Source of the DNA: Tritrichomonas musculus | Lineage: Eukaryota > Parabasalia > Tritrichomonadida > Tritrichomonadidae | Assembly: GCA_039105265.1 (NCBI GenBank) | Contig: JAPFFF010000519.1 | Location: 1-20,821 of the forward strand | DNA: 20,821 bases | Direction: 5' to 3' | Shown: positions 7,993 to 15,052 of the stretch, one piece after another | How the letters are laid out: every line of letters starts with the position of its first letter | Numbering within the stretch: the stretch's first letter is position 1 | Made by a program: the position numbers and the translations under genes | Notes under the pieces: model-generated | The model's input: only the letters and a program-made list of their open reading frames with translations | Database searches by the model: none | Told to the model about the DNA's origin: nothing

Positions 7993-8345
7993 TAATAGAA
8001 TGAAAGTAGAAAAATTGAATTAAAAATAATAGAAAAAAAGAATAAAAGAATAAAAGACGGTTGTAGAATAAATAATAGAAAATATAATATAAATGAGGGT
8101 TGTAGAATAATCAATTCAAAAATAAAATAAATAATAGAAAAATAGAATGTAAATGATGGTTGTAGAATAAATTAATAAAAAAGAGAATGAAAGACGGTTA
8201 TAGAATAATCAATTCAAAAATAAATAACAGACAAATAAAAAGAGAATGAAAGACGGTTATAGAAAAAGAGAGATAGAGTAAATCACAGACAAATAAAAAG
8301 AGAATGAAAGACGGTTATAGAAAAAGAGAGATAGAATAAATAACA
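7830..8345 (+). repeat. Iteron-like array with ACGGTTATAGAA core
   Basis: Eight copies of a core close to ACGGTTATAGAA occur, with the GG of the core at 7835, 7873, 8059, 8098, 8158, 8196, 8255 and 8313. Apart from one larger gap, spacings cluster near 38 and 59 bases. The last three copies share a longer unit (AGAGAATGAAAGACGGTTAT, then AGAAAAAGAGAGATAGA and CAGACAAATA). No coding frame runs through it. Such spaced repeats suit protein binding or replication control, but could be a simple minisatellite. Confidence 0.8.
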
Positions 8346-8612
8346 GACAAATATTTAATATATATAATTCGATGAGTATGAATAAGAGTATAAGTTAAGA
8401 TCTAGTGTTATAATTAAATCGGACTAAAGATTTTGCTAAACTAAATAGGAGATAACTGATATTATAATTAAGATATTTGATAATTGTCGTAATATGAATA
8501 ACTGACATCGATACTTGCGTAATAAAATACAAAGAATTGCTATTTTAGTCGCAAAACATGTTTTATAAGCTTATAAAACGAAATTTGTAAATTATATAGA
8601 AATTATGGATAA
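8346..8612. other. Non-coding stretch of more mixed base composition with a palindrome
   Basis: No gene or tRNA is recognised here. The stretch is less repetitive and less A/T-monotonous than its surroundings, which may mean a structured or functional sequence. It ends near a perfect 20-base palindrome at 8560-8579. Confidence 0.5.
8560..8579. repeat. Perfect 20-base palindrome
   Basis: The half-site GTTTTATAAG is followed directly by its reverse complement, with no loop. It overlaps a second palindrome, AAAACATGTTTT, at 8553-8564. Such overlapping palindromes can be dimeric protein sites or cruciforms. It lies about 150 bases before the shared motif at 8708. Confidence 0.8.
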
Positions 8613-8707
8613 ATGTCACTTTTTTATTTTTTATTTTTTAATTTTAATTTTAAATTTTTTTTTATTTTTAATTTTAATTTTAATTTTAAATTTTTTTATA
8701 TATTTTT

Positions 8708-8720
8708 TATCACGCTATTA
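8708..8720 (+). promoter_or_regulatory. TATCACGCTATTA motif before the gene at 8745
   Basis: Exact second copy of the motif at 5373-5385, again after a long T-rich tract and 24 bases before the chosen ATG. The downstream bases (TACAACA) are also shared. Its position supports starting the next gene at 8745 and not at the ATG at 8613, which would translate the T-rich tract. Confidence 0.6.
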
Positions 8721-8744
8721 TACAACACCCAAAAACAACAAAAA

Positions 8745-9179
8745 ATGGAATCAGCCACAATTGCTTTCGCAAAATTTGCATCTAAAAAATTAAGAACATA
8801 TGGTACCTATATGTATGATATGTTTGCTGATATTTGTGATAAAGTATTAAATAATGATAAAGAAGCTTTCAATATAGTATCAAGATTTGTAAATTATAAT
8901 TTAATGTGGATATTCAAACATCAAGAAAACATATGCATAAGTGATGAAGATAAAAAAGAATATAGAAAAATAACTAAACAATTTGAAAAATATATGCGTA
9001 AAATAGATAGAGGGTTTAGTATTGTCTATCCTCTCTCTTTATCAAAGAAGTTTGATGATGAAGTAGATATGTATTTTAATGATAATGAAGAAGGTAATAA
9101 GTATGCAAAAGAGTTTAATTCTAATAAATACAAAATAAATGAAGAATATGAAGAAGAAGAATATGAAGAAGAAGAATGA
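8745..9179 (+). CDS. Small helical protein with acidic tail, function unknown
   Basis: From the ATG at 8745 the protein has 144 residues. An earlier in-frame ATG at 8613 would add 44 mostly Phe/Asn residues coded by the T-rich tract and by the TATCACGCTATTA motif itself, so it is rejected. The body is predicted helical (ATIAFAKFASKKL, DMFADICDKVLNNDKEAF, KKEYRKITKQFEKYMRKI). The tail is a run of Glu with Tyr (from about residue 130), typical of DNA-mimic or basic-protein-binding ends. I do not recognise a family. The motif shared with the primase-helicase gene suggests a replication-linked or early role. Confidence 0.65.
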   Translation: MESATIAFAKFASKKLRTYGTYMYDMFADICDKVLNNDKEAFNIVSRFVNYNLMWIFKHQENICISDEDKKEYRKITKQFEKYMRKIDRGFSIVYPLSLSKKFDDEVDMYFNDNEEGNKYAKEFNSNKYKINEEYEEEEYEEEE

Positions 9180-9235
9180 AAATAAAAAAACTCTAATTTT
9201 ATTTTTGTATTTATATTTTTTATTTCAATCAAAAA

Positions 9236-9688
9236 ATGGAGAATCAATTAAAGGTCTATGATTATATCAATTTTGTTATATCTCTTGCTGATAACCCTGA
9301 ACATTTTAAAGAATGTAATTTTGCAATTCTTTGCGATAGATATCCAATTCAGTTGAACCATAACAATTATTTAGCTAAAGTAATGTATATTTCAATTAAA
9401 ACAGATAAAGAAATATGGAGAATATATCCTGATAAAATCAAAGAATATGAAATAGAACACATCGTATTAAGTACTAATTCAAGACGCAGATTAAATTATA
9501 AAATGAAAGAATTCTTCGTTAATGGTTCAAATATAGAACAGAATTATGAAGAATATATTTATTATAATTATTCAATTGAGTTAGTATCTAATAAAACTAA
9601 AGAATTAATAAATAAATTAAGAGAAAAATATAACTTAGTTACTCCAACCTTATTTGTAGGTGAATATCAACCATTAGTAATAGAATAA
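9236..9688 (+). CDS. Hypothetical protein, 150 residues
   Basis: No family is recognised. The protein looks globular and mixed alpha/beta (YDYINFVISLADNP, then AKVMYISIKT, IEHIVLSTNSRRRL and KELINKLREKYNLV), with no signal peptide or membrane segment. It starts in an AATCAAAAAATGG context 56 bases after the preceding gene and lies in a run of five small same-strand genes between the primase-helicase and the polymerase. No role can be given from sequence alone. Confidence 0.6.
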   Translation: MENQLKVYDYINFVISLADNPEHFKECNFAILCDRYPIQLNHNNYLAKVMYISIKTDKEIWRIYPDKIKEYEIEHIVLSTNSRRRLNYKMKEFFVNGSNIEQNYEEYIYYNYSIELVSNKTKELINKLREKYNLVTPTLFVGEYQPLVIE

Positions 9689-9722
9689 AACATGGATCGG
9701 AATTAATTCATATTTTTTTGAA

Positions 9723-10157
9723 ATGAAAATGAATAAATACAGAAATCCTAATTCAACTACAGTAGGTGTTGAAGGTGCTATGTTTAATGAAGCTACTAAA
9801 ACTGAGAAGAATATAGAGTTTAATCATTATGGTATATTTTCAAATGATAATACATATGCTGTTACTTTCAATTATAAAATAAATAGACCACCCATAAAAT
9901 ATATAGAGAATAAACCAGTAAAGTCACCTAAATCAAATCAAAATATAACAAAACCTTTACATGAACCTCCTGTTTCTATTACTGATGCTGGTTATTATAT
10001 TAAAAAAGATAAAGCACCTAAAACACCTATCTTACCACCTTATTTAAAGAAACCTGAAAAATTAGGTGAAATACAAGGATTAGCAGATGAAAGAAATAAA
10101 GGTAGAATACATTATTATAAACCTATTAATATGAATAAGAAATATATACATTATTAA
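9723..10157 (+). CDS. Hypothetical Pro/Lys-rich protein, 144 residues
   Basis: No family is recognised. Residues about 25-55 may form a beta unit (IEFNHYGIFSNDNTYAVTFNYKI). The rest is Pro/Lys/Asn-rich and probably disordered (NRPPIKYIENKPVKSPKS, APKTPILPPYLKKPEKL), ending in Tyr/His-rich residues. Two in-frame ATGs (9723, 9729) could serve as start. The leader, a run of seven T followed by GAAATGA, resembles that of the next gene. The composition would suit a small virion or linker protein, but this is only a guess. Confidence 0.6.
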   Translation: MKMNKYRNPNSTTVGVEGAMFNEATKTEKNIEFNHYGIFSNDNTYAVTFNYKINRPPIKYIENKPVKSPKSNQNITKPLHEPPVSITDAGYYIKKDKAPKTPILPPYLKKPEKLGEIQGLADERNKGRIHYYKPINMNKKYIHY

Positions 10158-10191
10158 ACATACTTATTGTTAAACTTTTTTTGAAAATGAA

Positions 10192-10722
10192 ATGATAAAG
10201 AAGAGAACTAACAATGCAGGAGTAAACGCTAATGTTTCTTTAGAACCTCAAGCTGCAGCACAATCAACATCTAATATAAGTAATAACATCATTATTAATA
10301 AGAGAGATGATGGTAAAGAAGAAATAGTAATTACAAGAGATATAGAATTAGAAGAAGATAAAGATTTAGCAGAATTAAAAGATCCAAAATATATAATACT
10401 TGAAACATATGCTAATATATTATTAAATCAAGATAAAGCTTTAATTGCAAATCTAGTATCAAAGAATTGTATTATAGTTCCATCTTCATCTTTATCTAAT
10501 ATTATTAAAGCAATTGTTAAAGCTGAATCAGTTGAAATAAGTTTAGATGAAGATATTAAATGTTGTAGTACAAAAATAAACCCAATTCGAAAAATAGAAG
10601 CAATAAAGATTGTAAATGATAATGGAGAAGTATGTACTGATTTCAAACAAGTATATAATAGAGAATATAATGAGTTAGTTAATAAATATCATCTTTGTTT
10701 GAAATATGGAATAAATATGTAG
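10192..10722 (+). CDS. Hypothetical protein, 176 residues
   Basis: No family is recognised. Residues 1-40 are Asn/Ala/Ser-rich and likely disordered (SLEPQAAAQSTSNISNN). Then follow beta-like segments (EEIVITRDIELEED) and an alpha/beta body (DPKYIILETYANILLNQDK, NIIKAIVKAESVEISLDED) with two adjacent Cys (CC, about residue 124). A tiny upstream frame, ATG AAA TGA at 10187-10195, overlaps the start codon in another frame. TAG is the stop, which shows that TAG is not reassigned. Confidence 0.6.
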   Translation: MIKKRTNNAGVNANVSLEPQAAAQSTSNISNNIIINKRDDGKEEIVITRDIELEEDKDLAELKDPKYIILETYANILLNQDKALIANLVSKNCIIVPSSSLSNIIKAIVKAESVEISLDEDIKCCSTKINPIRKIEAIKIVNDNGEVCTDFKQVYNREYNELVNKYHLCLKYGINM

Positions 10723-10771
10723 TATTAATTTTAATCTTTTTATTTTAATTTTATTTTTTATTTTTATAGAA

Positions 10772-11053
10772 ATGTCAAATAAAATAGATCTAACACAATT
10801 CAATCAAACAAATGTAATAAAGAAATTAACTAAATCTAAATCTAATGAAAATCTTAAAAATATAATTGAAGAAGAAACAAATAAAACTATAATAGAACCA
10901 ATCGCTACTGTATCAAGAAGAGGAAGAAAGAGTAAATATAATAGTCAAGATGAAAGATTAGAAGCAAGAAGACAACAACAAAGAGAGTATCGATTAAGAA
11001 AGAAACAAGAATTAGAAGAGTTAAAGAAGATAGCTGCATCAATAAAGAAATAA
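10772..11053 (+). CDS. Small AT-hook-like, basic-helix DNA-binding protein
   Basis: The protein has 93 residues. Residues 49-56 (RRGRKSKY) resemble an AT-hook (core R-G-R-x), suiting binding in the minor groove of AT-rich DNA. Residues about 58-93 form a very basic and then acidic/basic helix (DERLEARRQQQREYRLRKKQ, then LEELKK) reminiscent of the basic region of bZIP proteins, though too short for a full leucine zipper. It may be a transcription regulator or a DNA-condensing protein of the element. It converges with the polymerase gene, 36 bases apart. The specific function is inferred. Confidence 0.65.
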   Translation: MSNKIDLTQFNQTNVIKKLTKSKSNENLKNIIEEETNKTIIEPIATVSRRGRKSKYNSQDERLEARRQQQREYRLRKKQELEELKKIAASIKK

Positions 11054-11089
11054 ATTTAAAAAACAAAAATATTATAATTGTTTTTAATA

Positions 11090-14000
11090 TTAGAACTTTA
11101 TTTTTCGTTCAAAATGAGGAATATTAATTTGTTGATAAGATGATGATTTTCTAAAACAATTACTACCATCTAATAAATTAAAAACTATTTCTTCACCTTT
11201 ATACATTCTTTCATATAATTCTTCAACTGTAATATTCATTCGTTTACATTGGTTTAAGATACATTGCTTCGGTATACCTTTACATCGAATATGATAACCT
11301 TCATTACCGTGTTCATCAACTAATATATCAAGATATGATTTCTTACCTAATGCAATTAATTTTCTTGAATAAACAGAACCAACAGATCCATCAAATGAAT
11401 CAAAATCACAATGAAATTGAGTCATATTAGTACCTATTAATTCTTTACCATATTTTTGTTTAAATATTTGTGCTATCTTTGATACATCAATTTCTTTTAA
11501 ATGAAGGCTGTCACAATCAGTGTAGTATATATCGATATTATTCTGTTCTGCTGTACTTATTACTTTATTCATTATATGTTTACTATACGATAACACAGTT
11601 GCACCAAATTGAGGAAGATTAAAATGACTATTAATAGGTTTCAATCTCTTTACATATATATTATTTATTTCTTTATTCTCTATAACTTCTGTAATATAAT
11701 TATAATGTTTCCATATATATTTAATTGCATTATTTTTAGGTATACATTTCGTTTCTGTTGTTGTTGCTTTTAATATTGATTTACCGTAAATTGAATTTAA
11801 CAGTAGCTTTATTGTTTGTTCTAATGGGTTCTTATCTTCTTTATATCTTTTTCTAAGATTAAACAATTTTTCAATAAATATATTAATCTTATTATTAAAA
11901 CCTTCATCAAAGTAGTATCCTCTAATAAATTCATAATCAAATTCATAAAATTCTATTAAATCAAGAAAAGCTCTCTTATCTATATAATAATTATTAATAG
12001 GGTTATTGTTATATTTTTTAGACCCTTGTTTGTCTTTACTAAATATTTGTCCAAATTTATAAGGTTTATCAGATTTGCATTTTATTTTTGTAATATTTAT
12101 TTCAATAAAGAACTGATCATATTTTAATAATTTTTCTGTATTAATCAACGACGGTATTATTTTGGGTAGACCTTGTGCTATACCTGGCATAATACTCATT
12201 GCACTGGGATATAATGAAACAGCATCAAAATCTTGTATTCTATCTTCTATATATTGTTTTTCATTATTAGCAGTCATAGTTCTACCTCCATTCACACATC
12301 GTTGAATAAAATTCTGTGGTTTACTACTTAATTGGTAACACTTGTCGAAACAACCAAATTTAAAAGCATAATAATAACCTATCGAACTAATAGAGATAAA
12401 ATTATGAACATTCGGTACATCAGTATTTGTTTGTTTAAATACTTCTATTAGATCACGATTAAATTTTTCTACTCCTTTCATTAATACAATACAATCAAGC
12501 TTACAATAATATATAGCGTATTTCATTATATCTATCTTCATATCATCATATGCACCACAAGCTTTAGCATTATTTATTAATTGTTTCCAATCTTCTTTTA
12601 TTTGTTTAAACTTTAATTTATCTTTATTCTCTAAATAATACTGTAATTGAAATTCAAGTGCACTTACATATTGTCTTTTTATATTCTTTTCTGTATATAT
12701 TCGATAAGTCATTATCTCTTTATGAGTAGAAAGTTGAAACATTTTTGCAAAAGATGATAATGCAGCTGGTATAAGTGAATAACTATTTCTAAATGTTAAT
12801 CTCTTCTCTATTACATTTATCGTACTTTTATCTTTTGCTTTAATCTCTTTATACTTAGTCATAACTATTTGTAATATTGTACCATTTCTTTCTGTTATTT
12901 GTACATCCCACCCTATTGTATTAATAAAGAAACAAGCATCATATTTAAGATTATGAAAATATGTTAATGAATTATTTTCTAATGATTTCAATAATCTGTC
13001 TGAAATATTGGGTCCGTCAAATATCATTTTATGAATTAATTCTTTTGTTCTATATATTGTAATATTAAGATAAGGTTTATGTGGTGAAACAGTAGTATCA
13101 GTTTCAAAATCAGAATAATATATTTTTGACCATTCTCTCTCTTTTTTCGTTTCTGATGAATCTATTAATTTTGTACATAAATCAGGATCATAATCTAAAT
13201 CAACATAATCATTTAAATGACTATTATATTCGTTTGTTGCTAATATATTCATTTCACAATTCTTTATATCTCTAAATTTATTTTCTTTAAATAACTTACG
13301 TAATATCGTCATAAGATTTACATTATTTAATGGTTTGTTTATCATATAATGATTCTTGTATAATAATAAATCTACAGTTCTATTAAAATCTTTAGCCCAT
13401 TCTTTCTTTCTTGTATCTATCTTTATTTGTTGTTGATGCTTTGTATCATATTTCTCTTCTATACGTCTTACAATAAAATGACATTTAAAATGTTTTGCTA
13501 ACTCATATATCATATTGTTAGGTACTAAACGTGTTTTAATCATAAATCTCATGTGATTAATTTCATTTTCTGTAAATACTTTTGATTGAATACAAGCATA
13601 TACTAAACAATTATCTTTATAATTCTTCTTATCTATTGTTTTGAATATTTGATATTGTGTTAAATCTAAATCAGATAAATTAATATATGGAAAGAACCCA
13701 CCTTCATGATTATCTCTATAATCTTCATCTATTTCTATTTCTTCTTCATATAACTGTCCTTTATTATCTTGTTTATCTACTGCAAATGTTGTTTTTCTAC
13801 CTTTCTTTCGATTATGTACGAATAATAATTGATATTTAGATGGAATAAATGAATTACCGATAAAAGGGTTATTATCAGAACAATCATAGTTTAAATCTAT
13901 TGTACCTGATATGTGTCCTATAGTTGAATCTATCTTTCTTTCTTGTGATAAAGTAAACCATTTATATTGTTCACCATCTAATGATTCACTTTTAACTACT

Positions 14001-14245
14001 ACACCCTTTTTATTATTTTTATGTAAATGTCTTAATGTTTCTGTAAATGCTAATCTCTTATCTTCATCATCTCCTATATCTATATCAAATGATATTTCTT
14101 TATTAGCTTTCGACATAAACTCTCTTAAATATTTCTTGAACTTAGTTTTATTTTTTACTTCTTTTATTCTCTGTTTATATTCTTTTCTTGCTTCTGTTTT
14201 TGCAGTTGAATAAAGATCAACAGATATATCAAATAAATAACTCAT
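11090..14245 (-). CDS. Protein-primed family B DNA polymerase (pPolB)
   Basis: The protein has 1051 residues. Exonuclease motifs: Exo I YYSDFETD (Asp379, Glu381), Exo II FHNLKYDACFF (Asp436), Exo III YYCKLDC (Tyr580, Asp584). Polymerase motifs: A DFDAVSLYPSAM (Asp674), B KLLLNSIYGK (Lys813-Gly821), C YYTDCDSLHL (Asp910, Asp912), then GKKSYL (about 967-972). The long insert between motifs A and B is where TPR-type insertions of the protein-primed group lie. It should copy the linear genome from a terminal protein. The ~370-residue N-terminal region may hold the terminal protein and a cysteine-protease-like patch (KDNCLVYACIQ with Cys213; LYKNHYMI with His299). Gene and length match Polinton and linear-plasmid polymerases. 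It is transcribed opposite to the primase-helicase gene. Confidence 0.93.
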   Translation of the reverse strand: MSYLFDISVDLYSTAKTEARKEYKQRIKEVKNKTKFKKYLREFMSKANKEISFDIDIGDDEDKRLAFTETLRHLHKNNKKGVVVKSESLDGEQYKWFTLSQERKIDSTIGHISGTIDLNYDCSDNNPFIGNSFIPSKYQLLFVHNRKKGRKTTFAVDKQDNKGQLYEEEIEIDEDYRDNHEGGFFPYINLSDLDLTQYQIFKTIDKKNYKDNCLVYACIQSKVFTENEINHMRFMIKTRLVPNNMIYELAKHFKCHFIVRRIEEKYDTKHQQQIKIDTRKKEWAKDFNRTVDLLLYKNHYMINKPLNNVNLMTILRKLFKENKFRDIKNCEMNILATNEYNSHLNDYVDLDYDPDLCTKLIDSSETKKEREWSKIYYSDFETDTTVSPHKPYLNITIYRTKELIHKMIFDGPNISDRLLKSLENNSLTYFHNLKYDACFFINTIGWDVQITERNGTILQIVMTKYKEIKAKDKSTINVIEKRLTFRNSYSLIPAALSSFAKMFQLSTHKEIMTYRIYTEKNIKRQYVSALEFQLQYYLENKDKLKFKQIKEDWKQLINNAKACGAYDDMKIDIMKYAIYYCKLDCIVLMKGVEKFNRDLIEVFKQTNTDVPNVHNFISISSIGYYYAFKFGCFDKCYQLSSKPQNFIQRCVNGGRTMTANNEKQYIEDRIQDFDAVSLYPSAMSIMPGIAQGLPKIIPSLINTEKLLKYDQFFIEINITKIKCKSDKPYKFGQIFSKDKQGSKKYNNNPINNYYIDKRAFLDLIEFYEFDYEFIRGYYFDEGFNNKINIFIEKLFNLRKRYKEDKNPLEQTIKLLLNSIYGKSILKATTTETKCIPKNNAIKYIWKHYNYITEVIENKEINNIYVKRLKPINSHFNLPQFGATVLSYSKHIMNKVISTAEQNNIDIYYTDCDSLHLKEIDVSKIAQIFKQKYGKELIGTNMTQFHCDFDSFDGSVGSVYSRKLIALGKKSYLDILVDEHGNEGYHIRCKGIPKQCILNQCKRMNITVEELYERMYKGEEIVFNLLDGSNCFRKSSSYQQINIPHFERKIKF

Positions 14246-14277
14246 TTAATGAAAAATAAAAAATAAAAATAATAAAA

Positions 14278-14290
14278 TATCACGCTATAA
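14278..14290 (+). promoter_or_regulatory. Variant TATCACGCTATAA motif by the polymerase start
   Basis: TATCACGCTATAA lies in the 56-base gap between the polymerase start (14245) and the end of the next - strand gene (14302). It shares TATCACGCTAT with the motifs at 5373 and 8708 but is oriented away from the polymerase gene it should serve, so on the coding strand it reads TTATAGCGTGATA. A bidirectional site would explain this; chance is less likely for 11 identical bases in AT-rich DNA. Confidence 0.45.
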
Positions 14291-14301
14291 TAAATATATC
14301 T

Positions 14302-15033
14302 TCATTTTGTTAGAATATCATATATATCTGCATTTGTACTTGGTTTTATTTTTAATGTAATAAATAATGGAGACTTTAATATAACGGGTTGAAACATAAA
14401 ATCAACTAATCTCATTTCAAGATATTTTAATGAATCTGTATTCACTTTTATTTTTATAGGTTTTGTTATATCATAATTCACTATCAATGCTTCTTGATCT
14501 AATATCATTGTATCTATGTTTGCAATAATACTAGGTGTATATTCTTTGTCGCCTATAGCAGAATGAGTTGCTACACCTTGTAATGAAACCAAATATAATT
14601 TATTAGCAAAATCTAATATAGGTAGATCAGGTACTTTCTTTTCTTCATTTGCATTCACTTCAAAATAAGAACAATTAAAGAAACCTGTAATCAATTTTGC
14701 TCTATGACTTCCTTCTTTAAATATTATGTTTTCAGTAGATGTTAATGATATTGTTCTGTTATTTATATTTTTAAATTCTATAATCTTCTGACATGTATTT
14801 AGAAATTTAACTAAATAATTAAATGAATAATTATATGCTTCTTCAAAATCTATTCTTATTTCTTTATTAGCTGTTTCAAATATTAGATAATCATCTTCTG
14901 TCGTCATTAAAATATTAACTTTTGTATTAATCGATGATACATAATATTTAACAAATTCGCATTTCCATGGTATATCGATATTAAATCTAACAGTATTATA
15001 ATTATCTGATTTACTTTGAATTGAATACAACAT
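14302..15033 (-). CDS. Probable penton-like minor capsid protein
   Basis: At 243 residues it is the usual size of the single-jelly-roll vertex protein of Polintons and PLVs. Diagnostic features are a mid-protein RAKLITGFFN (about 111-120) resembling the 'l..llGF' element, LYLVSLQGVATHS (about 146-158) resembling the 'l.v.s..l' segment, IIANIDTM (about 169-176), and a C-terminal SLKYLEMRLVDF (about 201-212) followed by a strand SPLFITLKI (221-229), the pattern 'l..i.irL.D..g..v......itl.I'. It would fill five-fold vertices and anchor fibres. It sits head-to-head with a fibre-like gene, 19 bases apart, which fits that job. The assignment is by pattern memory, not search. Confidence 0.6.
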   Translation of the reverse strand: MLYSIQSKSDNYNTVRFNIDIPWKCEFVKYYVSSINTKVNILMTTEDDYLIFETANKEIRIDFEEAYNYSFNYLVKFLNTCQKIIEFKNINNRTISLTSTENIIFKEGSHRAKLITGFFNCSYFEVNANEEKKVPDLPILDFANKLYLVSLQGVATHSAIGDKEYTPSIIANIDTMILDQEALIVNYDITKPIKIKVNTDSLKYLEMRLVDFMFQPVILKSPLFITLKIKPSTNADIYDILTK

Positions 15034-15052
15034 TATTTAATTTCAAAATAAA
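15034..15052. promoter_or_regulatory. 19-base divergent gap
   Basis: Only 19 A/T-rich bases separate the start codons of the penton-like gene (- strand) and the fibre-like gene (+ strand). Any promoter pair must either overlap here or lie inside the two coding regions. This implies very short leaders and perhaps shared control. Confidence 0.5.

Noticed and set aside
7830-8345. Possible CRISPR array
   Set aside because: Repeats are short and degenerate, spacers are themselves repetitive, spacing is uneven, and the context is a eukaryotic virus-like element without cas genes.
8346-8612. Possible tRNA or small RNA gene
   Set aside because: No cloverleaf, TTC-type arm or clear stem set could be recognised by eye; kept only as an unexplained stretch.
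8613-8744. Upstream ATG extending the gene at 8745 by 44 residues
   Set aside because: The added residues are a Phe/Asn-rich translation of a T-rich tract and of the shared TATCACGCTATTA motif, so they are unlikely to be protein.
9026-9247. - strand frame of 73 codons
   Set aside because: Its Ser/Tyr run is the reverse of the Glu-rich tail codons of the gene ending at 9179.
9236-9688. Candidate adenain-like maturation protease
   Set aside because: No His, Asp/Glu, Gln and Cys boxes in the expected order could be found in this or the neighbouring small proteins.
11054-11089. Terminator hairpin between the convergent genes
   Set aside because: AATATT occurs at both sides of a short A/T loop, but such pairing is expected by chance in DNA this AT-rich.
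13911-14213. + strand frame of 100 codons inside the polymerase gene
   Set aside because: It lies wholly antisense to conserved polymerase coding sequence and has Ser/Leu-rich shadow composition.
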